NCBI GenBank assembly: GCA_030917395.1
Contig: JAUPUU010000039.1
Coordinates: forward strand, 1-50,719
Origin: Cyanobacteriota bacterium erpe_2018_sw_21hr_WHONDRS-SW48-000092_B_bin.40
GTDB taxonomy: Bacteria; Cyanobacteriota; Vampirovibrionia; Obscuribacterales; Obscuribacteraceae
Direction: 5' to 3'
Length of the DNA: 50,719 bases
Below are positions 17,175-24,686 of the stretch, piece by piece. The translations under genes and the position numbers were made by a program. Positions within the stretch are counted from its first letter, which is position 1; each line of letters begins with the position of its first letter. The notes beneath the pieces were generated by a model. It searched no databases. It was not told where the DNA came from and saw only the letters and a list, made by a program, of their open reading frames with translations.

Positions 17175-17199
17175 AGTCAAAGTTGCTAACTCTTTGACT
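17175..17199. terminator. Hairpin between convergent genes
   Basis: AGTCAAAG (17175-17182) pairs perfectly with CTTTGACT (17192-17199) across a 9-base loop. It sits exactly in the 26-bp gap between the convergent kinase and phosphatase/nuclease genes. There is no strong T-run on either side, so it may be a weak bidirectional terminator or an mRNA 3'-end stabiliser. Confidence 0.4.
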
Positions 17200-17200
17200 G

Positions 17201-18187
17201 TCAGAGCGTGAATTTGCAAAGAACAGGGAAGTGATCTGAGCCACAATCTTCTTGGACAGTGCGTTCAGTGCACTTGATTGTCGGCGACATGAAAACATGA
17301 TCGATAGGAATCACCATGTACGGTAACATCGTCGGCCAGGTCGGCTGTATGCCTTTGTTTAGCCTGCTGTCAAGCAAACCAGACTCTTTTACGAAATCGG
17401 TGAAAATATAGCACCATGGTGTGCAATTAAAATCACCGGCTAAAATCGTTAGCTTCTGACTTTGTGCTATTCGTTTGGCAATTTCATGCATCTGGACATC
17501 GCGCATATTTGTATAGCTTGAGCCTACCGGTGGTGGCGGATGGGTGGCTATTACTTGAATTTGCTTTTCACCAGCCTCACTAGGCACGGTTACTTCAATA
17601 AATATTGTCGGCACTCCAGCAATACCAATAGGCTCGCGGCTTTCCTGAACAATTTTGTATTTGCTCAAAATGCCAATGCCAAAGTTGTCTGTTCTCGCCC
17701 GCACACTTTGATATGGGTAGATGCTTTTGAGCTTTTCAAAATGCTCGCGCCAACCCTCGCTGACTTCTTCGACACAGACAATATCAGGCTTGGTTCTTTC
17801 AATTAGCTTGTCGAATTTCGGGTAGTTTGTGTTGCTTGAGTTAACGTTGAATTGCAATAGCGAAAGCGGCGTCGCGCCAGTTTGGGCCTGATTTGAAGTG
17901 GCACTGCCAAAACTAGTGGAAGAGAGCGTGACCACTGCTAAGTTTGCGATAAGCGCCACAATGCAAGTTGCCAGATAGATTTTGTTGAGTTTATTGCGTT
18001 CTAAATAGAGTAAATAAGGAATCGCCATGGCCAGCAAGACGGCGTACTGAACGCGAAAATGGGCGAATAGCTCAACGGGCCAGCAAACAAAACCCACAAA
18101 AGCGAAGGCTGAAAAAACAGCAATACAAAGAGCTGGCGCTCTGACTAGGGCTCCAATTGCAGCACATATTTCTCTTGGCTTTTTCAT
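17201..18187 (-). CDS. Membrane endonuclease/exonuclease/phosphatase (EEP) family protein
   Basis: In this 328-residue protein, residues ~10-95 hold three hydrophobic helices. The rest is an EEP-fold hydrolase with every metal and catalytic motif present: LLQFNVN (Asn), VCVEEVS (Glu), LAGDFNCTPW (Asp/Asn), PIDHVF (Asp/His) and GSDHFPVL (Asp-His). The three-helix plus EEP layout matches the YafD/VanJ group; VanJ is known to act on undecaprenyl-pyrophosphate-type lipids in the cell envelope, but the substrate here cannot be read from sequence. The start lies two bases after the stop of the caspase-fold gene (TAG-GC-ATG), so the two are almost certainly translated from one mRNA. Confidence 0.85.
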   Translation of the reverse strand: MKKPREICAAIGALVRAPALCIAVFSAFAFVGFVCWPVELFAHFRVQYAVLLAMAIPYLLYLERNKLNKIYLATCIVALIANLAVVTLSSTSFGSATSNQAQTGATPLSLLQFNVNSSNTNYPKFDKLIERTKPDIVCVEEVSEGWREHFEKLKSIYPYQSVRARTDNFGIGILSKYKIVQESREPIGIAGVPTIFIEVTVPSEAGEKQIQVIATHPPPPVGSSYTNMRDVQMHEIAKRIAQSQKLTILAGDFNCTPWCYIFTDFVKESGLLDSRLNKGIQPTWPTMLPYMVIPIDHVFMSPTIKCTERTVQEDCGSDHFPVLCKFTL

Positions 18188-18189
18188 GC

Positions 18190-19959
18190 CTAGTTGCTGA
18201 GGCTTTTGATTTTAGCTTTGGCAGTCTCTACTCTAGGGTCTTGGGCTGGAGCCAGTTGTACAAAAGTGGAGAGTTCGCTCTTCGCACCTTGTGAGTCGCC
18301 TAGCTTTTCCATGGTGCTGGCGAGCAAGAAGTGGGCGTCGACATTGTTTGGATCAATAGAGGTTGTCTCTTTGTAGACTTGTTTGGCACCATCGGCGTCA
18401 CCTTTTAGAAGCAAAGCCGAGCCCAGGTTTAGTCTCGCTGAAATTAGCTTAGGGTCTAGTTTGACAGCTTCTTTGGCGTGGGCAAATGACTGGCCGACAT
18501 TGCCAGTGCGAGCAAAGACATAGCTTAGGCGGTCATGCATTTGCGCTGATTGTGGAAATAGATAGACGGCTTGCTCTAGGAGGTTGATAGCATTGTCGAA
18601 GTTGCCTGCTGCCATGCATTTATTAGCCAGGGCGCCAAGAATGATCTTGTCCTTCGGATTAAGCCGATAAGCCAATTCAAGCTCTTTGATGCTCTGGTCT
18701 TCTTGGCCTAGCTTGGTTAAGACCCTGGCATAATTTGAATGGAAGAGTGCATCGTTTGGCTTTAGTTCTATGGCTCGTTTGTATTTTTCTGCTGCACCAG
18801 CCCAGTCGCCTTTAATCGTGAGGATGGCGCCGTAGTCGGCAATGGCGTCTGCGTATTCTGGATCGGTGGCAATGGCGGCCTTGTACTCGCTAATGGCACC
18901 ATCAAAATTGCCATCACCCACCAGGTTGTTGGCTTTGAGATAGTGCGATTCGGCGGCGACAAAAGTCATAACGTTGTCGGGGATCTCTTTGACTTGCTCT
19001 AGGGTTGGTGCACCAAGAACAATATCGTTTCCAGTCCAGTCTGATTTCATCACCGGAGTCTGACGCTTAGTAGAACCGCTGCTAAATGTGGTATCGCTCT
19101 CGGTTAGAGCACGCGCCTTAGCAAAAGCTTCATTGAGCGATGGCATGCCGTCTTTTTCGCGCAGTGACTTGATCAAGTTGTTAGAGAATGAGTTTCCCCA
19201 GGTCATTTGGTCTGGTTTGCTCGATGTCAGAATAATATAGCCCTTGCCCAGCGAGACTTTGTTCAAGTCGATGTTACTGCCCATGAAAAGCGCCTTGGCG
19301 CCGGCTGTGAGTTCGGCGGCTCCACTGTATGGTGATTCAAGCACCATGACAATGCGGTCGGTTTTTACATCTTTCTTCAATGTCTCCATCAAGTTTTGCA
19401 TTGATAGACAGGTCGAGTAGACATTATCTAGGGCGCAATCATAGGCACTTAAATAAGTGGTACCGTCGGTGGTGGGAAAGCCATGGGTGGAAATAAATAC
19501 GACAACGAGGTCGTCTGGCCCAGCGAGGCTTCCTAACCAGCCTTTGCCCAGATTGTTTATGATGTTTTGGCGGGTTGCTTCTGAGTTAATCAGAGTTTTG
19601 ACGTGGCTTTCAGGAAAACGCCCGGCATTTGGATCTTTAAGATAGGCCGCGAAGTTGCGAGCAGCTAGGTCCATTTTTGCATCGACGCCGTCCAGTCTCT
19701 TTTCTTTGAACTTAGCTGCACCAATTACCACGGCCCATTTCTGTTTGATTGGTCGATTGGTAGAAGTGGCATTGGGATTCAAGTCTTGAATCTTTGTCCA
19801 TTGCACACCGCTAGCGGGAGCTTTGTTGACGTCAGCTGTTGCAGCCGAGACCCTCGCTCCACAGAGGCTGAGGGCCATGCTAAGGGCTGCCGATAGAGTG
19901 ACAACAAATCTTGCTTTGAGCAATTTAGTCTGGGTACTATCGTTCACAATCTTTCTCAT
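18190..19959 (-). CDS. Exported caspase-fold (C14) protein with TPRs, catalytic Cys replaced
   Basis: This 589-residue protein has a signal peptide (KARFVVTLSAALSMALSLCGARVSAA). Residues ~70-320 form a peptidase C14 domain (KWAVVIGAAKF; LVVVFISTHGF with His159; ILTSSKPDQMTWGNSFSNNLIKSL). The strand that should read D-x-C-H-S-G reads VLESPYSGAAEL: the cysteine is Pro210 and the following His is Tyr211, so proteolysis is not expected. Residues ~335-580 are at least six TPRs (GNFDGAISEYKAAIATDPEYADA, GDWAGAAEKYKRAIELKPND and others). It is the middle gene of a three-gene unit, 41 bp after the alpha/beta hydrolase and 2 bp before the EEP gene. It is paralogous in design to 39530-41872, where the domain order is reversed and the dyad is intact. 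Confidence 0.9.
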   Translation of the reverse strand: MRKIVNDSTQTKLLKARFVVTLSAALSMALSLCGARVSAATADVNKAPASGVQWTKIQDLNPNATSTNRPIKQKWAVVIGAAKFKEKRLDGVDAKMDLAARNFAAYLKDPNAGRFPESHVKTLINSEATRQNIINNLGKGWLGSLAGPDDLVVVFISTHGFPTTDGTTYLSAYDCALDNVYSTCLSMQNLMETLKKDVKTDRIVMVLESPYSGAAELTAGAKALFMGSNIDLNKVSLGKGYIILTSSKPDQMTWGNSFSNNLIKSLREKDGMPSLNEAFAKARALTESDTTFSSGSTKRQTPVMKSDWTGNDIVLGAPTLEQVKEIPDNVMTFVAAESHYLKANNLVGDGNFDGAISEYKAAIATDPEYADAIADYGAILTIKGDWAGAAEKYKRAIELKPNDALFHSNYARVLTKLGQEDQSIKELELAYRLNPKDKIILGALANKCMAAGNFDNAINLLEQAVYLFPQSAQMHDRLSYVFARTGNVGQSFAHAKEAVKLDPKLISARLNLGSALLLKGDADGAKQVYKETTSIDPNNVDAHFLLASTMEKLGDSQGAKSELSTFVQLAPAQDPRVETAKAKIKSLSN

Positions 19960-20000
19960 CCCGAATTTCTCTCATCCTAAATTTTTCAAGCAGACGCTAT

Positions 20001-21800
20001 TTATTGGTGGGCCAGGGCGACATCCACGGCCATTAGACCGCCTGGGTCGTTGAAGCTAACTTTTACCATGCTTCCGTTTGATGAACTGAAGCTACGTGCC
20101 AATTTCTCTTGGCCAGGTACTTGATCAGGCAAGATTACTGGAGTTGGATCATCCCAAGATAATTGCATACGGGTGGGCACCAGGTCTTTTGAACCGGACA
20201 TGTCATCTGATACATAGGCTGTTAGATAGACTGGTGGATTGAGGGCTTGTTCGTTGGCAATTTTTGTTGTCGAGAACAATAAGCTCATTTTTTCAATACC
20301 TGGTGTATTGTCGAATGTGAGCCAGTCTTTGGGGAGAGGATAATCGGTTTTGGCGGCCAGGTAATTCTTGGTACCAGTATCTTTTGATGGGAAGAGAATG
20401 GTTTTCTTGCCGCTACTTCCTTCTTTCATAACAATATAGGCGTAGCCTGCAGAATCAGGAATGATGTGGAAGCGTATAGAATCGCCTGATTTGAAGGCCA
20501 TCTTGTTGTTGCAGCGATAGATTTTTCCGCCTCTATTCAGTTCAATCCAGTATGACATTCCTGCACTAGAAGAGACTTTGATATCGTGATTGTTGGCCTC
20601 TGCTGGCTTCTTGGTAGTACTAGGTTTGACCAAGACCGGAGCAGCCAGCGCTACTTTTTCTTCGGGCTTCTTTTCTGCCAGTTTTGTCGTCCCTTGATCA
20701 TCAGCTACTTTGTTATCTTCAGTTTCTTCTTTACCTTTGGCCAGTACTTTCTTATCGATCCATTTGCTGATGTAGCTGAGATCGTCTTTGCTGAACTGCC
20801 CTTCTTCAAAAATTAAGTGTTCTGCCGAGTTTGACATTACTTTGTCTTTGTTTGGAGTGGCGAGGCTGTCGAAGAGTTTGAATGTGGCAACCGGTCTCAC
20901 TAATTTGTCATTGGAGCCCATGATGAATAACACTGGTGTTTGTTTGATAAGTCCAGCACTATCAAAATTTCCATTCATAAATTTCTGGAAAGCAATTAGC
21001 TCGTTGGGGCTAATTTTTGTGCGGCACAGCGGGTCGTTGAGCCAGCGCTCGCGCAAATCACTTTTTTTTGTGGCGGCGCCGACAACCATTGGACCAATAT
21101 CAATGGGCTTGTTGAAGCCTCCAAATACCGCATGAACTCCAACTTTAAGGCTGTTATCAACGCTGTTGAAGCGATCGCCAGAGGGAACTGATGAAATCAA
21201 ACCGTCAACTAAGTCTGGATAGAGAGCGGTGGCGTGGATGCCAATGCCTCCTCCCATTGATTCGCCCAGCATAATCAAGGGCAAACCCGGGTGAGCTTTG
21301 CGAATCTCAGTCAGTGCGCGTTTAATGTCTATAAGCGAGCCATCAAAGTCAATTTGGGCATTTTTTTGCTTGGGAATCCAGGAACCAAAACCGCGCATAT
21401 CAATGGCGTAGGTAATTAGACCCTTTTTGGCCATTTCACGACCGAAGTCTTCGTAGGTGCCTTTATGCAAACCCAGACCATGAATGCAGAGCAATACAGC
21501 TTTTGGCTCTGCTTCTTCGTCAATCCAGCGAATGCAGGGAATTTTGTCGAGCTTGTCAGCCTTGCCTGACTTGGCGCCTGACTTATCGCCTAATTTAGAC
21601 TGAGATTCAGTGGCGAAGGCGGTAGCTCTGGTCAGAGTGCTGCTTTGATTGATGGGATGATAGCTTAAGGCGTCGTGGGAGCGAAAAACGTCGTAGTTGT
21701 CGCCGGCGTTTTGCGCACTGACTTGGTTGCGGCTATTTTGGCTAAAGACCTGACTGATGAGTAATCCTGTGACCAGCAAGGCTAAGTTTGTTTTTTTCAT
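20001..21800 (-). CDS. Secreted alpha/beta hydrolase (monoacylglycerol-lipase-like) with C-terminal DUF4384-like domain
   Basis: The ATG at 21800 begins a normal signal peptide (MKKTNLALLVTGLLISQVFSQ); the longer reading frame to 21872 adds a polar leader and is less likely. Residues ~85-355 are a serine alpha/beta hydrolase: VLLCIHGLGLHKG oxyanion region, LGESMGGGIG nucleophile (Ser181), FIMGSNDKLV (Asp) and SAEHLIFEE (His). The triad is complete, so esterase or lipase activity is plausible. After an EEKKPEEK-type linker, residues ~415-590 resemble DUF4384 (MSYWIELNRGGKIY; GDSIRFHIIPDSAGYAYIVM; KTILFPSKDTGTKNYL), a domain often associated with caspase-fold proteins. It heads the hydrolase/pseudo-caspase/EEP unit. 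Confidence 0.88.
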   Translation of the reverse strand: MKKTNLALLVTGLLISQVFSQNSRNQVSAQNAGDNYDVFRSHDALSYHPINQSSTLTRATAFATESQSKLGDKSGAKSGKADKLDKIPCIRWIDEEAEPKAVLLCIHGLGLHKGTYEDFGREMAKKGLITYAIDMRGFGSWIPKQKNAQIDFDGSLIDIKRALTEIRKAHPGLPLIMLGESMGGGIGIHATALYPDLVDGLISSVPSGDRFNSVDNSLKVGVHAVFGGFNKPIDIGPMVVGAATKKSDLRERWLNDPLCRTKISPNELIAFQKFMNGNFDSAGLIKQTPVLFIMGSNDKLVRPVATFKLFDSLATPNKDKVMSNSAEHLIFEEGQFSKDDLSYISKWIDKKVLAKGKEETEDNKVADDQGTTKLAEKKPEEKVALAAPVLVKPSTTKKPAEANNHDIKVSSSAGMSYWIELNRGGKIYRCNNKMAFKSGDSIRFHIIPDSAGYAYIVMKEGSSGKKTILFPSKDTGTKNYLAAKTDYPLPKDWLTFDNTPGIEKMSLLFSTTKIANEQALNPPVYLTAYVSDDMSGSKDLVPTRMQLSWDDPTPVILPDQVPGQEKLARSFSSSNGSMVKVSFNDPGGLMAVDVALAHQ

Positions 21801-21955
21801 CACTTTCACTTCAAATATAAGACTTCTCTCGTTTATCCCAACGGACCGTGCCGCTAAATTAGGGGAGCCCATGGGAAACGAATAATGCTATAGGCGGTTC
21901 ATTATATAGGTTCCAGGTGCGCCTATGCTTGCCTGCCTGTCGGGTGCAAATTAGT

Positions 21956-21991
21956 AAAAATGAAAGTGCCCCGGGAGACACTTTCATTTTT
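21956..21991 (-). terminator. Intrinsic terminator of dnaK
   Basis: A perfect 13-bp stem, AAAAATGAAAGTG (21956-21968) with CACTTTCATTTTT (21979-21991), has a 10-base CCCCGGGAGA loop. It sits 49 bp after the dnaK stop and before the next minus-strand gene. Read on the minus strand, the stem ends in a T-run, the classic rho-independent form. It should insulate the hydrolase unit from dnaK transcription. Confidence 0.88.
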
Positions 21992-22039
21992 AACTAGCTA
22001 TTCGCTTGTGGTCTGCGCCGTTCAGCTTGGGCTTGCTAC

Positions 22040-24019
22040 CTATTTGGTAGCAGCGGCTTCTTCACTGTCTTCAGCTTTCTCTTCGTCTGCTGGTTTCTCA
22101 GCGTCAACATCGGAAGGTTGAGCGTCAGCAACATCGGCTTCTGCTTCAGATTTAGTTTCACTATCCCCTTCAGCTTTGGCTTCTTCAGATTGGCCAGCCT
22201 CTGCTTGCTTCTGTTTATATTCGTTGCCTTCTTGGTCCATGATCACAACGTGACCGCGTAGTTCATTCATGGTCTCTCTAACTTCAGCTTCGTCAGCTTC
22301 GGCGGCAACTTGACCGCGCAGCTTGCCGATGATGTCTTCAGCTTTAGCCTTAGAAGCATCGGTCAAACCTTTGCCCAGGTCTTTCATCTGGCGCTCAACG
22401 GTGTATACAAGGCCGTCTACTTCGTTGCGCAGGTCGGCCATAGCTTTGACCTTTTTATCGCTTTCGGTGTGCTCGGCAGCTTCTTTGACCATGCGTTCAA
22501 TATCTTCTTTGGTCAAGTTGGTGCTGGCAGTAATGGTGACATTCTGCTCTTTACCCGTGCCGAGGTCTTTGGCTGATACCTTGACGATGCCGCTGGCGTC
22601 GATATCAAACGAAACTTCGATACGCGAAGCGCCACGAGCTCCAGGAGCAATTCCATCAAGTCTGAAGTTACCTAGTTTTTTGTTGTCACGAGCCATTGCT
22701 CGCTCACCCTGGAAGATATAGATATCAACAGCTGTTTGGTTATCTTCGGCTGTGGAGCAGAGCTGAGTTTTGTGGCAAGGAATAGTGGTGTTGCGCTCAA
22801 CTAATTTGGCGAAGACACCACCCATGGTCTCAATACCAAGTGATAGTGGTGTAACGTCGAGTAGCACTAAGTCGGTCACTTCACCGGCCAACACACCGGC
22901 TTGCAGAGCTGCTCCAACAGCAACAACTTCGTCAGGGTTAACACTCTGATTAGGTTCTTTGCCGCCAGTCAGGCTCTTCACCAGGTCTTTGACTGCAGGA
23001 ATTCTAGTTGAACCACCGACCAATACTACTTCGTCGATTTCGTTGTAAGTCAGTTTGGCATCGCTCAAGGCTTGCTCAATTGGACCTTTGCAGCGCTCAA
23101 CTAGAGCATGGGTTAGTTCGTTAAAGCGCGACCGAGTAAGCTTCATGTCAAGGTGCTTTGGCCCTTGATCGTTGGCTGTGATGAACGGCAATGAAATTAC
23201 TGTTTCGGTGACTGAAGAAAGTTCAATTTTTGCTTTCTCGGCGGCTTCGGTTAAGCGTTGCAGAGCTTGGGGATCTTTGCGCAAATCAATTGATTCAGCG
23301 TTTTGAAATTCAGCTGCTATCCATTGCACTAGGGCATAGTCGAAGTCATCGCCGCCCAAGTGTGTATCACCAGAGGTTGATTTAACTTCAATTAAGCCGT
23401 CGCTAACTTCTAGAACGGAAACGTCGAAGGTACCACCACCAAGGTCAAAGACCAAAATTGTTTCATCTTTGCCTTTCTTTTCTACGCCATAAGCTAGAGC
23501 CGCAGCAGTAGGTTCGTTGATGATACGCAGCACTTCTAGGCCAGCGATCGTGCCGGAGTTTTTGGTTGACTGTCTTTGCGAATCATTGAAGTAAGCGGGT
23601 ACTGTAATGACCGCAGTGTCTACTTTTTCACCAAGGTATTTTTCCGCATCTTCTTTTAGCTTGCGCAAAATCATTGCTGAGATTTCTTCTGGTGTGTATT
23701 CCTTATCACTGATAAGTACTCGAACACCACCATCAGACGACTCTTTTACTTTATAAGAGACAATTTTGCACTCTTCTGAAACTTCAGAATAACGTCTACC
23801 GATGAAACGTTTGATTGAATAAATTGTATTGGTTGGATTCACCACTGCTTGTCTGCGGGCCAAGAGACCAACCAAGCGCTCACCTGTCTTATTGAAGGCA
23901 ACTACCGATGGAGTAGTGCGTCCGCCTTCAGCGTTAGATATGACAGTGGGCCTTCCACCTTCCATAACGGCTACGACAGAGTTAGTTGTTCCAAGATCGA
24001 TTCCGACTGTTTTTCCCAT
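22040..24019 (-). CDS. dnaK: Chaperone DnaK (Hsp70)
   Basis: This 659-residue Hsp70 starts at [22 protein letters not shown]. An in-frame TTG 18 bp upstream adds MGTLKI and is unlikely. The ATPase domain has [45 protein letters not shown] and [18 protein letters not shown]. The substrate domain starts at [18 protein letters not shown]. The tail is long and very acidic ([27 protein letters not shown]), without the EEVD-like ending of some homologues. It folds and protects client proteins with DnaJ and GrpE, neither of which is adjacent. I see no CIRCE (HrcA) operator in the upstream gap. Confidence 0.96.
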   Translation of the reverse strand: MGKTVGIDLGTTNSVVAVMEGGRPTVISNAEGGRTTPSVVAFNKTGERLVGLLARRQAVVNPTNTIYSIKRFIGRRYSEVSEECKIVSYKVKESSDGGVRVLISDKEYTPEEISAMILRKLKEDAEKYLGEKVDTAVITVPAYFNDSQRQSTKNSGTIAGLEVLRIINEPTAAALAYGVEKKGKDETILVFDLGGGTFDVSVLEVSDGLIEVKSTSGDTHLGGDDFDYALVQWIAAEFQNAESIDLRKDPQALQRLTEAAEKAKIELSSVTETVISLPFITANDQGPKHLDMKLTRSRFNELTHALVERCKGPIEQALSDAKLTYNEIDEVVLVGGSTRIPAVKDLVKSLTGGKEPNQSVNPDEVVAVGAALQAGVLAGEVTDLVLLDVTPLSLGIETMGGVFAKLVERNTTIPCHKTQLCSTAEDNQTAVDIYIFQGERAMARDNKKLGNFRLDGIAPGARGASRIEVSFDIDASGIVKVSAKDLGTGKEQNVTITASTNLTKEDIERMVKEAAEHTESDKKVKAMADLRNEVDGLVYTVERQMKDLGKGLTDASKAKAEDIIGKLRGQVAAEADEAEVRETMNELRGHVVIMDQEGNEYKQKQAEAGQSEEAKAEGDSETKSEAEADVADAQPSDVDAEKPADEEKAEDSEEAAATK

Positions 24020-24168
24020 GATTTTTAGCGTTCCCAAGAAACGGTGTAATGCTTTATATCACTGAAGTTTAGCAGAGCGACCAGTCAAGAACCGGCAATG
24101 GAGCCTTAGCTGTGAGAGACTGTAACCTTATTAAAGTGGTATATATCTAGGTGTCAAGAGGATTGCGT

Positions 24169-24510
24169 ATGTCAAATTCAGGTTTTGAGAATGATGCTGA
24201 AGAGCCTAGCCCTGTCCCAGCTAATCTGCAGCTTCGACGTAATGGCGCCCGCATGACTCGCAACGATTTGCAAGCTTTAAAGTCGGTGCAGACTAAAGAA
24301 GAATCTTTCATGGTGCAGATTGTCAAAGGTATTCAGGGCTTCTGGGCCGGCTTAATAGCATCTTTTGCCATGGCTCTACCTAGCAAGAAAGTCTCCTCTT
24401 GTGAACTGAATGGTCACGTCTACCCAAAAGGCTCGTGGGACGGCGAATTCCCGCGCTGTACTCACTGCGGGGAGCAAATAAAAGACGCCAATCAATTTGG
24501 TGGACGATAG
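24169..24510 (+). CDS. Small protein with C-terminal zinc-ribbon-like motif
   Basis: In this 113-residue protein the ATG at 24169 is preceded by AGAGGA at 24157-24162 with ideal spacing, so it is preferred to the GTG at 24151. The N-terminal half is polar (ENDAEEPSPVPANLQLRRNG). A hydrophobic amphipathic stretch follows at ~58-72 (GIQGFWAGLIASFAMALP). The C-terminus carries Cys/His candidates for a metal site: SSCELNGHVYPKGSWDGEFPRCTHCGEQI, that is Cys, His and a CxxC knuckle. I do not recognise the family. It is divergent from dnaK. It could be a membrane-associated zinc protein. Confidence 0.65.
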   Translation: MSNSGFENDAEEPSPVPANLQLRRNGARMTRNDLQALKSVQTKEESFMVQIVKGIQGFWAGLIASFAMALPSKKVSSCELNGHVYPKGSWDGEFPRCTHCGEQIKDANQFGGR

Positions 24511-24549
24511 GCTGTTTAGCCAGTTTAGGCTTAGGTTCTAGCTCCTTCA

Positions 24550-24583
24550 TTTGCAATTTGACCGATATCGGCCAAATTGCAAA
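24550..24583. repeat. 34-bp near-perfect palindrome
   Basis: TTTGCAATTTG (24550-24560) pairs with CAAATTGCAAA (24573-24583), and the centre (CCGATATCGG at 24562-24571) is itself a perfect palindrome, with only one mismatch (A/C) between the two. It lies between the zinc-ribbon gene and the helicase gene. It lacks a downstream T-run on the plus strand, so it could be an operator or a non-canonical terminator. Confidence 0.6.
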
Positions 24584-24686
24584 ATGACAAACAATTGACG
24601 GCCGCGACAATCGGCTCTACCATACGTATTTATGTAAAACTTCTAAATAGTCTTCGCTGTTTGCTCTGCTCATCTATGGGTCTAAA

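Noticed and set aside
24020-24168. Possible CIRCE heat-shock operator before dnaK
   Set aside because: No TTAGCACTC-N9-GAGTGCTAA or close variant was found in the gap.
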